Source: Roseovarius sp. (GTDB lineage Bacteria; Pseudomonadota; Alphaproteobacteria; Rhodobacterales; Rhodobacteraceae). From it: a DNA stretch of 64,000 nucleotides. The notes under the pieces are model-generated. The model was not told the origin of the DNA, ran no database searches, and worked only from the letters and a program-made list of their open reading frames with translations. Positions 47,483-56,250 of this stretch are shown one piece after another; within the stretch, counting starts at the first letter, position 1, and each line of letters opens with the position of its first letter. A program made the translations under genes and the position numbers. The DNA lies in contig NZ_JALUXE010000027.1 of assembly GCF_027019125.1 (NCBI RefSeq), positions 248,001 through 312,000 on the forward strand. The letters are read 5' to 3'.

Positions 47483-47707
47483 ATGCCGAAGTATAATTCG
47501 AATTTTGAGTTGTCGGTCGCGGATATGGACCTGATCGAGAGTGCCTTGCTCAAGACCAAGGCGGATTTGTCGGTGCAGCCGGACCGCACGTCGGACGGAT
47601 TGGATGGCAAGGACGAGACCCTGCGCCAGATCCATGATCTGTTGGGGCGGTTGCACAATCAGAAGGTGTTCTATCGTCCGCGTCGTGGTGCCTATATCGG
47701 CGGCTGA
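47483..47707 (+). CDS. Small conserved protein of unknown function
   Basis: A 74-residue acidic-to-neutral protein starting MPKYNSNFELSVADMDLIE, mostly helical, ending QKVFYRPRRGAYIGG. No family recalled with certainty. A purine-rich GCGAGGGT lies nine bases before the ATG. The frame extends upstream by 19 residues without a ribosome site. It lies alone between the divergent thrS and a hydrolase gene. Confidence 0.72.
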   Translation: MPKYNSNFELSVADMDLIESALLKTKADLSVQPDRTSDGLDGKDETLRQIHDLLGRLHNQKVFYRPRRGAYIGG

Positions 47708-47784
47708 GCGCCGCGCGATAAATCCGGTTTGATCCTTCGGTTCGGGGCGTGCATGATCGCGCCACTGCGAATACGGAGGATGGG

Positions 47785-48528
47785 ATGGCGGACCCTGAAT
47801 ATCTCGACGGGCCGGAAGGCCGCAGGCTGGCCTATCACCGGAGCGCCGGTGCCGGTCCTGGCGTTGTGTTTCTTGGCGGGTTCAAGTCGGACATGGAGGG
47901 CACCAAGGCGCTCTGGCTTGAGGACTGGGCGCGCGCGGAGGGGCGGGCATTCCTGCGGTTCGATTATTCCGGGCACGGGCAATCCTCTGGCCGTTTTGAG
48001 GATGGTGCGATCGGCGATTGGGCAGCGGACGCGCGCGCCGTGATCGCAGGTCTCACGGAGGGTCCGCAGGTTCTTGTCGGCTCGTCGATGGGGGGGTGGA
48101 TTTCGCTCTTGCTGGCGCGATCAATGCCGGAGCGGGTGGCGGGGCTGGTAACAATCGCCGCCGCGCCGGATTTCACCGAAGACAGCATGTGGGGCGGATT
48201 TGACGCGGAACAGCGACGCGCGTTGCTGGAGGCGGGGCAGGTTGCGCTGCCGTCGGAGTATGGTGCGCCCTACATCATCACACGGCGATTGATCGAGGAG
48301 GGGCGCGACAATCTGGTTTTGCGCAGCCCGCTCGATTTGCCCTTTCCTGTTCGATTTCTGCAAGGCACCTGCGACAATGATGTGGATATGTCGGTGGCGT
48401 TGCAGCTATTGGACCATGCCACGGGACCGGATATGCGGCTGACGCTGGTCAAGGGGGCGGATCACCGCTTCTCAAACCCGGAGTGTCTGGCGCTGATTGG
48501 CGCGGCGCTGGCAGAGGTGAGCGGGTGA
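47785..48528 (+). CDS. Alpha/beta hydrolase (ABHD10-like)
   Basis: A 247-residue serine hydrolase. Nucleophile elbow GSSMGGW, acid in QGTCDNDVDMS and base in KGADHRFS complete the triad; the oxyanion strand is GVVFLGGFKSDMEGTKA. The FLGGFKSDM start and GHGQSSG segment resemble ABHD10 and related bacterial esterases. The ATG of MADPEY is chosen, with GGAGGAT six bases upstream. Substrate unknown. Confidence 0.88.
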   Translation: MADPEYLDGPEGRRLAYHRSAGAGPGVVFLGGFKSDMEGTKALWLEDWARAEGRAFLRFDYSGHGQSSGRFEDGAIGDWAADARAVIAGLTEGPQVLVGSSMGGWISLLLARSMPERVAGLVTIAAAPDFTEDSMWGGFDAEQRRALLEAGQVALPSEYGAPYIITRRLIEEGRDNLVLRSPLDLPFPVRFLQGTCDNDVDMSVALQLLDHATGPDMRLTLVKGADHRFSNPECLALIGAALAEVSG

Positions 48529-48611
48529 GGCTCTTGTCGGGGGCTTGTATCTGGTGTCATGCTGTTCTGCGTGTGGTTTCATATGTGACGGGTCAAAGGC
48601 GGGGATGACGG

Positions 48612-49340
48612 ATGAGCAGTGAACCGGTGGTGTTTCTGCCCGGAATGATGTGCGATGCGCGGCTGTTCGCGCCGCAGATCACGGCCTTGAGCCCCGATAT
48701 GGCCGTGACCGTGGCGCCGATTACGGGTGGGGACCGGATCGAGGAAATCGCGTCGGACCTGCTCGATGTGCTGCCGCGCCGGTTTGCCTTGGCGGGCCTG
48801 TCGATGGGCGGGATCGTGGCAATGGAGATCCTGCGCCGCGCCCCGGATCGGGTGACGCGATTGGCGCTGATGGATACCAATTCGCTGGCCGAAACGCCGC
48901 AATCGGCCACAGCCTATGAGCCATTCATCATCAAGCTTCGGACCGGGGCGATGGCCGAGGCGGTGCAGATGCTGCTGCGGCCCGAGTATCTGGCGTCCGG
49001 GCCTCGACGGGCGGAGGTGATGGCCGAGGTCGTACGCATGGCCGAGGCGCTCGGGCCTGAGGTGATCATCCGGCAGACGCGGGCCCTGCAACGACGGCGC
49101 GATTATCAGGCTGTGTTGCGGCGCTGTCAGGTGCCGGTGCTGGTGATGTGCGGGGAAGAGGACGGGCTGACGCCGGTCAAGCGGCATCGGTTCATGGCCG
49201 ATCTCATCCCTTACGCCAATCTGGTGGTGGTGCCGGGGGCGGGGCATTTGCCGGTGCTGGAACAGCCCGATACCACGATCGCGGCGCTGCGGGGCTGGCT
49301 GCGGCAGCCGCTGGTGCTGCAACGGCGGGTGGACGCCTGA
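48612..49340 (+). CDS. Alpha/beta hydrolase
   Basis: A 242-residue serine hydrolase with oxyanion strand VVFLPGMMCDARLF, nucleophile elbow GLSMGG, acid in CGEEDGLTP and base in GAGHLPVLEQP. The fold matches small esterase/lyase types such as those acting on ester metabolites. It stands 83 bases after the preceding hydrolase and converges on phaZ. Whether it works on PHA oligomers is possible from position but not shown. Confidence 0.85.
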   Translation: MSSEPVVFLPGMMCDARLFAPQITALSPDMAVTVAPITGGDRIEEIASDLLDVLPRRFALAGLSMGGIVAMEILRRAPDRVTRLALMDTNSLAETPQSATAYEPFIIKLRTGAMAEAVQMLLRPEYLASGPRRAEVMAEVVRMAEALGPEVIIRQTRALQRRRDYQAVLRRCQVPVLVMCGEEDGLTPVKRHRFMADLIPYANLVVVPGAGHLPVLEQPDTTIAALRGWLRQPLVLQRRVDA

Positions 49341-49347
49341 GCGGTTT

Positions 49348-49370
49348 GGCGGCGGGGGTGGCCCGCCGCC
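49348..49370. terminator. Hairpin between convergent hydrolase and phaZ
   Basis: Nine-base stem GGCGGCGGG/CCCGCCGCC with loop GGTGG, seven bases after the hydrolase stop and seven before the phaZ stop. Very GC-rich with no T-run on the plus side, so termination is likely but unproven. Confidence 0.5.
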
Positions 49371-49377
49371 TCGGGCC

Positions 49378-50652
49378 TTAGCCCGTTGCGCGGGCGTTCT
49401 TGTTCGCCGGTTTGGGGCTCTTGCGCGCGTTGGCGTCGATGAAATCGAGCACGAGCGGCCGGATATTGTTGCGCCACGAGCGGCCGGCGAAGATGCCGTA
49501 ATGCCCGGCCTCGGGTTCCAGATAGCTGGCCTTGAGGCTGTCGGGCAGGCCGGTGCAGAGATCGAGCGCGGCCACGCATTGACCGGGCGCCGAGATGTCA
49601 TCCTTGCCGCCTTCGACGGTCTTGACCGCGACGCGGGTGATCTTGCCCAGATCGACCTGATGCCCATTCACGACAAAGCGGTTCTGCGCGATTTCAAGAC
49701 CCTTGAAGATGCGCTCCACCGTCGACAGGTAGAATTCGGCGGTCATGTCCATCACCGCGAGATATTCATCGTAAAAGCGGTTGTGGGCGTCGTTGTCAGA
49801 GGCTTCGCCGCCTGCGACGCGCAGGATCTGATCCGAGAAGGCCGTGGAATGGCGCTCGGCATTCATCGACATGAAAGAGGCAAGTTGCAGGAGGCCGGGA
49901 TACACCTGACGGCCAACGCCTTTATACTTGAACCCGACCCGCTGGATCATGGTTTCCTCAAGCTGGCCCATGGTGACGCGGCGGCCAAAGTCGGTCACGT
50001 CGGTCGGGGTCGCATCGGGGTTGATCGGCCCGCCGATCAGGGTCAGCGTGCTGGGCTGCGCCTCGGGGTCGAGTTCGGCCAGATAGGCGGTGGCGGCCAG
50101 CGTGAGCGGCGCGGGTTGGCAGACCGCGATCACGTTGACGTCCGGGCCAAGCGCCTTCATGAAATCGACAAGGTAGAGGGTGTAATCCTCGATGTCGAAC
50201 TTGCCCTCGGACACGGGAATATCGCGTGCGTTATGCCAGTCGGTGACGTAAACCTCGCAATTCACGATCAGCGATTTCACGGTCGAGCGCAGCAGCGTTG
50301 CGTAATGGCCCGACATGGGGGCGACAAGCAGGATCTTTCGCGGCTGCTCTTCGCGGCCTGCGACCTTGAAATGAATCAGGTCGCCAAAGGGGCGCGAGAC
50401 GACAGTTTCGATGTTGACGAGGTGATCGCGCCCATCCTCATGGGTAAAGGTGCGAATGCCCCAGTCGGGCTTGGCCACCATGCGCTTGAAGCTGCGCTCG
50501 GTCACTTCGCCCCAGGCGGCCAACCATTGCAAAGCAGGGTTTGGCACCACACTGAAAAGCGGATAGGATGCAAGCGAGAGGGCGGAGGCACCCAGCCATT
50601 GATTGGTATTTCGGAGGGATTCCATCAGGTCGTATGTGGCCATGTAGCGCAT
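49378..50652 (-). CDS. phaZ: Intracellular polyhydroxyalkanoate depolymerase
   Basis: A 424-residue depolymerase that mobilises native PHA granules. It has the intracellular PhaZ start MRYMATYDLMESLRN, the unusual Cys nucleophile in VCQPAPLTLAA (instead of GxSxG), an acid in GGKDDIS and the base in EAGHYGIF. The tail is basic (KSPKPANKNARATG). The ATG is placed at MRYM; the frame extends upstream but GGAGAC stands just before this start. It is divergent from phaC, with a PhaR-type operator in the shared 108-base region. Confidence 0.94.
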   Translation of the reverse strand: MRYMATYDLMESLRNTNQWLGASALSLASYPLFSVVPNPALQWLAAWGEVTERSFKRMVAKPDWGIRTFTHEDGRDHLVNIETVVSRPFGDLIHFKVAGREEQPRKILLVAPMSGHYATLLRSTVKSLIVNCEVYVTDWHNARDIPVSEGKFDIEDYTLYLVDFMKALGPDVNVIAVCQPAPLTLAATAYLAELDPEAQPSTLTLIGGPINPDATPTDVTDFGRRVTMGQLEETMIQRVGFKYKGVGRQVYPGLLQLASFMSMNAERHSTAFSDQILRVAGGEASDNDAHNRFYDEYLAVMDMTAEFYLSTVERIFKGLEIAQNRFVVNGHQVDLGKITRVAVKTVEGGKDDISAPGQCVAALDLCTGLPDSLKASYLEPEAGHYGIFAGRSWRNNIRPLVLDFIDANARKSPKPANKNARATG

Positions 50653-50724
50653 GTTCGTCTCCTGTTCGGGCCAGGGGCCCGGTTTACCCGTCACACGATC
50701 CCCTCCGGTCAGCGTGACGCTATG

Positions 50725-50735
50725 CTGCATAGCAG
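50725..50735. promoter_or_regulatory. PhaR operator in the phaZ/phaC promoter region
   Basis: CTGCATAGCAG matches the CTGC-N3-GCAG pattern known for PhaR in Paracoccus and Rhodobacter. It lies 26 bases before phaC and 73 upstream of phaZ, so it can control both. Confidence 0.65.
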
Positions 50736-50760
50736 AAAATGTTAAGGGGAAATATAAAAA

Positions 50761-52563
50761 ATGGCAACGCAAGACGATGTCGCAGGGCAAAATCTAGAAA
50801 AGCTCAACGAAAACCTTGCCAAGGTCGAACAGTTGTCGCAGCGGTTGATCCAGGCGCTCGCGGCGCGCAACCCGGCCAATCCGACATTGAACGGCCCCAA
50901 TCAGGAGCTTTTTGCCAAGGCGGCGAAATCCTATTGGGCCGAGGCCATCGAGAACCCCGGCAAGATCTATGAGCAGCAGCTGGAATACTGGGGCAAGTCG
51001 GTGCGGCATTTTCTGGAAGCGCAGCAGGTGATGCTGCGCGGCGAGCCAGTGACCGAGGAGGACGCGCCCGATCCCTTGGCGGGCGACAAGCGCTTTGCCA
51101 ACCCGTTGTGGAACACGCATCCCTATTTCAGATACATCAAGCAGCAATACGCCCTTAACGCGCAGGCCATCGAGAAAGCGGTGGGCGATGTCGATGACCT
51201 GCCGCCCAAGGACAAGCGGCGGCTGGATTACTTCGCGCATCAGATCATCGACATGATGTCGCCCACGAATTTCCTGGGCACCAATCCCGATGCTCTCGAG
51301 CGCGCGGTCGCAACGGAGGGCGAAAGTCTGGTCAAGGGGTTGGAGAACCTCATCGCGGATCTCGAGGCCAACAACGGCGAACTGGTGGTGCGGCTGGCGG
51401 ATGACAAGGCGTTTCAGCTGGGGGAGAATATCGGCACCACGCAGGGAGAGGTCGTGTATCGCAACCGGATGATGGAGCTGATTCAATACAGCCCCACGAC
51501 CGAGCAGGTGCATGAGATTCCGATCGTGATCTTTCCGCCCTGGATCAACAAGTTCTACATTCTTGATCTCAAGCCCGATAACTCTCTGATCAAATGGGTG
51601 GTGGATCAGGGCTACACGCTGTTTGTCGCGAGTTGGGTCAATGCCGATGCCAGCCACGCCGAGGTCGGCATGGAGGATTACATCGAGGATGGCTTTCTGA
51701 CCGCGATTCGCGAGGCCAAGGCGATCACCGGGCAGAAAGAGGTGAACGCGGTGGGCTATTGCATCGCGGGCACCACGCTGCATTTGACGCTGGCGCTGAT
51801 GGCCAAGCGGGGCGACAAATCGATCAAATCCGCCACGTTCTTTACCGCGCTCACGGATTTTGCCGAGCAGGGGGAATTCACGCCCTTCCTGCAGGACGAT
51901 TTCATTGACGGAATCGAAGAAGAGGTGGCGCAGCAGGGCGTCTTGCGGTCGTTCATCATGGGACGCACGATGTCGTTCCTGCGTTCGCGCGATCTGATCT
52001 ATCAACCCGCCGTGCGCAGCTACATGATGGGCGAGGCGCCGCCTGCGTTTGACCTGCTCTACTGGAATGGCGATGGGGCGAACCTGCCGGGCAAGATGAC
52101 GATGCAATATCTGCGCGGCCTGTGCCAGGGCAACCAATTCGTGACGGACGGTTTCGAGCTCTGCGGTGAGCGGTTGCATATCCGCGACGTCAAGGTGCCC
52201 CTCATGTCGATCACCTGCGAGACCGACCATATCGCGGCCTGGAAGGACTGCTATCGCGGGTTCCAGCAGACCGGGGCCAAGGACCGGACCTTTATCGTCT
52301 CGGAATCAGGGCATATCGCGGGCATCGTCAATCCGCCAACCAAGAAGAAATACGGGCATTACACGAACCCCGATCTGACGGGCGATGCCGAGGCCTGGAT
52401 GCAGGGGGCGGAGTATACTGCCGGGTCATGGTGGCCGCGCTGGGAATCGTGGCTGGCCAAGCGGTCAGGCAAGATGATCGCGGGGCGCGAACCGGGCGAT
52501 TCGGAGCACCCGCCACTGGCCCCGGCCCCCGGAACCTATGTGCGGAAAAAGGCAACGCTTTGA
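50761..52563 (+). CDS. phaC: Class I poly(3-hydroxyalkanoate) synthase
   Basis: Granule-forming polymerase of 600 residues. The lipase-like box GYCIAG holds catalytic Cys334; Asp is in CETDHIAAW and His in SESGHIAGIVN. The N-terminal domain (1-200) is the typical low-conservation class I region. AAGGGGA lies eleven bases before the ATG. Length matches class I enzymes, which use 3-hydroxybutyryl-CoA. phaP follows after 139 bases that contain PhaR operators; phaA and phaB are not in the window. Confidence 0.97.
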   Translation: MATQDDVAGQNLEKLNENLAKVEQLSQRLIQALAARNPANPTLNGPNQELFAKAAKSYWAEAIENPGKIYEQQLEYWGKSVRHFLEAQQVMLRGEPVTEEDAPDPLAGDKRFANPLWNTHPYFRYIKQQYALNAQAIEKAVGDVDDLPPKDKRRLDYFAHQIIDMMSPTNFLGTNPDALERAVATEGESLVKGLENLIADLEANNGELVVRLADDKAFQLGENIGTTQGEVVYRNRMMELIQYSPTTEQVHEIPIVIFPPWINKFYILDLKPDNSLIKWVVDQGYTLFVASWVNADASHAEVGMEDYIEDGFLTAIREAKAITGQKEVNAVGYCIAGTTLHLTLALMAKRGDKSIKSATFFTALTDFAEQGEFTPFLQDDFIDGIEEEVAQQGVLRSFIMGRTMSFLRSRDLIYQPAVRSYMMGEAPPAFDLLYWNGDGANLPGKMTMQYLRGLCQGNQFVTDGFELCGERLHIRDVKVPLMSITCETDHIAAWKDCYRGFQQTGAKDRTFIVSESGHIAGIVNPPTKKKYGHYTNPDLTGDAEAWMQGAEYTAGSWWPRWESWLAKRSGKMIAGREPGDSEHPPLAPAPGTYVRKKATL

Positions 52564-52599
52564 TCTTTTAGCCTTTTTCTTGAGCACCCAGAAAAAATG

Positions 52600-52636
52600 C
52601 TGCAGTGCAGAAAAAGCTTGAATTGCTGCACTGCAG
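52600..52636. promoter_or_regulatory. Two PhaR operators upstream of phaP
   Basis: CTGC-AGT-GCAG (52600-52610) and CTGC-ACT-GCAG (52626-52636) fit the CTGC-N3-GCAG pattern exactly and are 26 bases centre to centre. A looser third copy, TTGC-AGTT-GCAG, lies at 52650-52661. PhaR repression of the phasin gene, relieved by PHA granules, is the known model. Confidence 0.75.
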
Positions 52637-52702
52637 CATGTATATCTTGTTGCAGTTGCAGAAACGGCGGGATGTTCCGCCACAGCCGAAAGGACCGAAC
52701 CA

Positions 52703-53152
52703 ATGGCAAAAGCACAAGATTTCACCGCGATGTTCAAAGACGTCATGGGCGCATTCCCGGTTGACACCAAAGCTCTGGAAGACGCGTTCAAGAACCAGGC
52801 AACCCTGAGCGAGAAGCTCTCGGGCGTGGCTCTGACCGCTGCTGAGAAGTCGGCCGAGATCTCGAACAAGTGGACCAAAGACACGCTCGCCAAGCTGAGC
52901 GAAATGTCCAAGGCCAAGGCAGAGCCCGCTGATTACGCCAAGGCGATGACCGATTTCGCATCGGCCAATGCCGAAGTGGCCGCCGAGAACATGGCCGCCT
53001 TCGCAGAAGTTGCCAAGAAAGTTCAGATGGAAACCGTCGAACTGATGCTGGCTGCTGGCAAGACCATCCAGGAAGACGCCACCAAGGCTGTCAAGAAAGC
53101 CGCAGACGACGTGACCGCAGCGACCCAGAAGGCAACCGCAGCGGCCAAGTAA
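52703..53152 (+). CDS. phaP: Phasin (PHA granule-associated protein)
   Basis: A 149-residue helical, Ala/Lys/Glu-rich protein of the phasin_2 type (TTFTAM-like start MAKAQDFTAMFKDVMGAFPV, then LSEKLSGVALTAAEKSAEI). It coats the granule surface and sets granule size. The C-terminus is an Ala/Lys helix (DDVTAATQKATAAAK). AAAGGA is nine bases before the ATG. It is followed by a strong terminator and preceded by two PhaR operators. Confidence 0.93.
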   Translation: MAKAQDFTAMFKDVMGAFPVDTKALEDAFKNQATLSEKLSGVALTAAEKSAEISNKWTKDTLAKLSEMSKAKAEPADYAKAMTDFASANAEVAAENMAAFAEVAKKVQMETVELMLAAGKTIQEDATKAVKKAADDVTAATQKATAAAK

Positions 53153-53204
53153 GAATAGCAGAGCCATACCCTCATCCCCTCCCTTGAGGGGTATGGACTG
53201 TGAC

Positions 53205-53235
53205 GGGCGAGCCTTGCGGCTCGCCCTTTCTTTTT
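53205..53235 (+). terminator. Rho-independent terminator of phaP
   Basis: Nine-base perfect stem GGGCGAGCC/GGCTCGCCC, loop TTGC, then TTTCTTTTT. A second, weaker hairpin (CCATACCC...GGGTATGG, 53164-53197) precedes it. Confidence 0.92.
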
Positions 53236-53258
53236 GTGGCGCTTGTGTCTAAGCTATG

Positions 53259-53271
53259 CTGCAGCGCTGCA
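53259..53271. promoter_or_regulatory. Possible PhaR autoregulatory site
   Basis: CTGCAGCGCTGCA contains the perfect palindrome TGCAGCGCTGCA and lies 20 bases before the phaR start. It differs from CTGC-N3-GCAG in the right half site (GCTG), so binding by PhaR is plausible, not certain. Confidence 0.4.
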
Positions 53272-53290
53272 TTCTCCGGGAGGATACCCC

Positions 53291-53848
53291 TTGGCCGACT
53301 CCAAAAAACCGCTGCTGATCAAACGCTATGCCAGCCGGCGGCTGTATAATACCGAAACATCGGATTACGTGACCCTCGAGGATATTGCCGAGTTCATCCG
53401 CGAAGGGCGCGAGGTACAGATCATCGACCTCAAATCCGGGGATGATCTGACACGGCAATACCTGCTCCAGATCATTGCCGAGCACGAGAGCCGGGGTGAA
53501 AGCGTGCTGCCGATCAATGTGCTGAACGATCTGGTGCGCAGCTATACCACACAGGCCACCAGCGTCGTGCCCGAGTTTCTGGCAGCCAGTTTCGAGATGC
53601 TGCGCGACGGTCAGTCGAAGATGCTGGAAAACATGACCAAGGCCAACCCCCTGGCCGCGATGCCCGGCATGGAGGCCATGCGCGCGCAGCAAGAGGCCTT
53701 CATGAAGGCGATGACCGGTGGGTTCAAGGGCATGGGCACGAGCGCGCCACAGTCCGAGAGTGCAGCCGGGGACAGCAAGGAGGGGCTGGACGACATCAAG
53801 AAACAGCTCGCCGAACTGCAAGACAAGCTGTCGAAGCTGGGCAAATAG
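53291..53848 (+). CDS. phaR: PHA synthesis repressor PhaR
   Basis: A 185-residue regulator with the PHB/PHA accumulation regulator DNA-binding domain at the N-terminus (LLIKRYASRRLYNTETSDYV) and the PHB_acc domain (about 60-100, HESRGESVLPINVLNDLVR). The C-terminus is a flexible region rich in Met/Gln, then a short coiled coil (LDDIKKQLAELQDKL). PhaR binds PHA granules and the phaP promoter. The TTG start follows GGGAGGAT by seven bases. A LysR gene begins six bases after its stop. Confidence 0.93.
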   Translation: MADSKKPLLIKRYASRRLYNTETSDYVTLEDIAEFIREGREVQIIDLKSGDDLTRQYLLQIIAEHESRGESVLPINVLNDLVRSYTTQATSVVPEFLAASFEMLRDGQSKMLENMTKANPLAAMPGMEAMRAQQEAFMKAMTGGFKGMGTSAPQSESAAGDSKEGLDDIKKQLAELQDKLSKLGK

Positions 53849-53854
53849 GTCGAA

Positions 53855-54820
53855 ATGGTCGATAGCCCGGGGCGGATAACCCTGTGGGGGATCGAGGTGT
53901 TCATGGCGGCGGCCGATGAGCGGTCGATCTCTGCGGCTGCGCGGCGGCTGGGGGCGAGCCCGTCGGCGGTCAGCCAGCAATTGACCAATCTCGAAGGGGC
54001 GGTGGGGGCCACGCTCTTGCAGCGCAACGCCCGGCCCATTCGCCTGACGCCTGCGGGCGAGATCATGCACCGGCGCGCACTGGCCATCCTGAACGAAGCG
54101 GCGCAGGCGCGGGCCGAGCTTGCGATGTCGCATCTCTCGACGCTGACGCGGTTCCGGCTGGGCATGATCGAGGATCTGGAGGCGGATGTGACGCCGCAGC
54201 TCTTGACCCATATGGCGGGTGAGTTGAAAGGCTGTCAGTTTCTGCTGGAAACGGGGGCGAGCCATCATCTCTATGATCAGTTGGATGCGCGGTCGCTGGA
54301 TGTGATCGTGGCGGCCGAACTGGGGGGCGAGGCGGACTGGGTCGAGGTGCATCCGGTGTTGCGCGAAGGCTTTGCCGTGGTGGCGCCGCGCGGCGTGATC
54401 CGGCCCGAGCGCGACGTGCTGCGGCAGTTGAAGCGTCTGCCTCTCATTCAATATACGCAGCGGCATTACATGGGGCGGCTTATTTCCTCGCATCTGGCGC
54501 GGCAAAACCTGAGCATGCCGCACCGGTTCGAGTTGGACAGCTACCATTCCATTCTGGCATTGGTGGGGCAGGGGGCGGGGTGGTCGATCCTGACGCCGCT
54601 GGCCTTGATGCGGGCGCGACGCTTTGCCGATCAGATCGACGTGTTCGAATTGCCGATGGCACCGCTGACACGCACCATCAGCGTCACGGCGCGCAAGGGG
54701 ATATTGCAGGATATGCCGGCGACGCTGGCGGAGAAGCTGAAGCCCATTTTGCGCGAGACGATTGTTACGCCGATTGTGGCGCGGCATCCGTTTCTGGCGG
54801 ACGGTCTGTCACTCTTCTGA
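53855..54820 (+). CDS. LysR-type transcriptional regulator
   Basis: A 321-residue LTTR: wHTH near residues 12-70 (SISAAARRLGASPSAVSQQL) and the effector domain from about 100. Target and inducer are unknown. Only six bases separate it from the phaR stop, so it is likely co-transcribed with phaR, which is not a standard PHA locus partner to my knowledge. Its stop overlaps the tadA stop region on the other strand by twelve bases. Confidence 0.93.
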   Translation: MVDSPGRITLWGIEVFMAAADERSISAAARRLGASPSAVSQQLTNLEGAVGATLLQRNARPIRLTPAGEIMHRRALAILNEAAQARAELAMSHLSTLTRFRLGMIEDLEADVTPQLLTHMAGELKGCQFLLETGASHHLYDQLDARSLDVIVAAELGGEADWVEVHPVLREGFAVVAPRGVIRPERDVLRQLKRLPLIQYTQRHYMGRLISSHLARQNLSMPHRFELDSYHSILALVGQGAGWSILTPLALMRARRFADQIDVFELPMAPLTRTISVTARKGILQDMPATLAEKLKPILRETIVTPIVARHPFLADGLSLF

Positions 54821-55273
54821 CGGGCTGCGGCGGTCGCGAAAGAAGGTCTTGAGCAGGGTCTCGGCCTCAGTCGCGGCGATACCGTCGTAGATCTCGGGCG
54901 TGTGGTGGCATTGCGGATGGGTGAACACCCGTGCGCCCACGGCCACCCCGCCGGATTTGGGATCGGCGGCCCCATAATAGAGCCGGGAAATGCGCGCCGC
55001 CGCAATGGCACTGGCGCACATCGCGCAAGGCTCCAGCGTTACATAGAGATCATGGCCCGGCAAGCGCTCGGAGCCGATGGCCGCGCAAGCTGCCCGGATG
55101 GCGAGGATTTCGGCATGGGCGGTGGGATCGTTCAGTTCGCGGGTGCGGTTGCCGGCCCGCGCCACGACGGCGCCTGAGGGGGCGACGATGACGGCACCCA
55201 CCGGCACCTCGCCGCGTGCGGCGGCGGCGTGGGCCTCGTCCAGGGCGATGTCCATATGGCTGCGAAATGTCAT
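54809..55273 (-). CDS. tadA: tRNA-specific adenosine-34 deaminase
   Basis: Zinc deaminase of 154 residues that makes inosine at the wobble base of tRNA-Arg(ACG). Zinc/catalytic motifs: HAEI (His53, Glu55) and PCAMCA (Cys83, Cys86). Length and composition match TadA. It runs convergent to the LysR gene (12-base overlap) and divergent from the pseudouridine synthase, with 62 bases between starts. Confidence 0.95.
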   Translation of the reverse strand: MTFRSHMDIALDEAHAAAARGEVPVGAVIVAPSGAVVARAGNRTRELNDPTAHAEILAIRAACAAIGSERLPGHDLYVTLEPCAMCASAIAAARISRLYYGAADPKSGGVAVGARVFTHPQCHHTPEIYDGIAATEAETLLKTFFRDRRSPSEE

Positions 55274-55335
55274 GTCCTGCTTGTGCCGCGCGCAAGACGC
55301 TTTCGCAAGCTCTGCAATTGCGCTATGCGCGGCGC

Positions 55336-56142
55336 ATGAACAGCAAAACCCCAGAGAAGAAGACCCCCGAAGGCGAGCGCATCGCCAAGGTCATCGCCCG
55401 CGCGGGCATCGCCAGCCGCCGCGAGGCCGAGCGCCTGATCGAAGAGGGGCGCGTGACCGTCAACGGGCAAAAGGTGCTGCGCGCCGCGCTGAATGTCACC
55501 GCGTCCGACAAGGTGGTTGTGAACGGGCGCGCTCTTGAGGCGGCGGAACCGGCGCGGCTCTGGCTCTATCACAAGCCCACCGGCCTTGTGACGACGACGC
55601 GCGATGAAAAGGGACGTCGCACGATCTATGACGATCTGCCCGAGGATATGCCGCGCGTGATGAGTGTCGGGCGGCTTGACCTCAATTCCGAGGGCCTGCT
55701 GCTCTTGACCAATGACGGGGCGCTGAAACGCAAGCTGGAACTGCCCTCAACCGGCTGGTTGCGTCGCTACCGGGTGCGGGTGAACGGGCGGCCCACCGAT
55801 GCCACGTTCGAGCCGCTGCGCAAGGGGCTGGTGGTTGAGGGCGAGGCGTTTCAGCCGATGATCGTCAGTCTGGATCGCCAGCAAGGGGCAAACGCCTGGA
55901 TCACGGTGGCCATTCGCGAGGGCAAGAACCGCGAAATCCGCCGCGCGATGGAATCGGTCGGGCTGGTGGTGAACCGGCTGATCCGGCTGTCCTATGGGCC
56001 ATTCCAACTGGGTCAGTTGAAGCCTGGCGCCGTGGAAGAGGTGCGCCCGCGCGTGTTGCGCGATCAGTTGGGGATGCCGCAAGAGCCTGACTCCGATCCA
56101 GCCAAGCCCGCGCGCCCCAAGCCGCAGCGCAAGCGCCGGTAA
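55336..56142 (+). CDS. RluB/RsuA-family ribosomal pseudouridine synthase
   Basis: A 268-residue enzyme: N-terminal S4 RNA-binding domain (RIAKVIARAGIASRREAERL), catalytic domain with GRLDLNSEGLLLLTNDG (catalytic Asp), and a basic Pro/Lys tail (PARPKPQRKRR). It modifies a uridine in 23S or 16S rRNA; which one cannot be read from the sequence, though the tail and SRREAERLIEEG fit RluB best. The ATG of MNSKTPE is chosen over an upstream frame start. Confidence 0.92.
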   Translation: MNSKTPEKKTPEGERIAKVIARAGIASRREAERLIEEGRVTVNGQKVLRAALNVTASDKVVVNGRALEAAEPARLWLYHKPTGLVTTTRDEKGRRTIYDDLPEDMPRVMSVGRLDLNSEGLLLLTNDGALKRKLELPSTGWLRRYRVRVNGRPTDATFEPLRKGLVVEGEAFQPMIVSLDRQQGANAWITVAIREGKNREIRRAMESVGLVVNRLIRLSYGPFQLGQLKPGAVEEVRPRVLRDQLGMPQEPDSDPAKPARPKPQRKRR

Positions 56143-56250
56143 GTCTTTCCAAGATGATTGCGAAAGTCGCCTTTGTTGATCCGGATCAAGGAGGGCGCGT
56201 GGCTTGATCCCTAGGGTCTGGACTGAGCAATCAAGAAGGAGCGATGCGCG

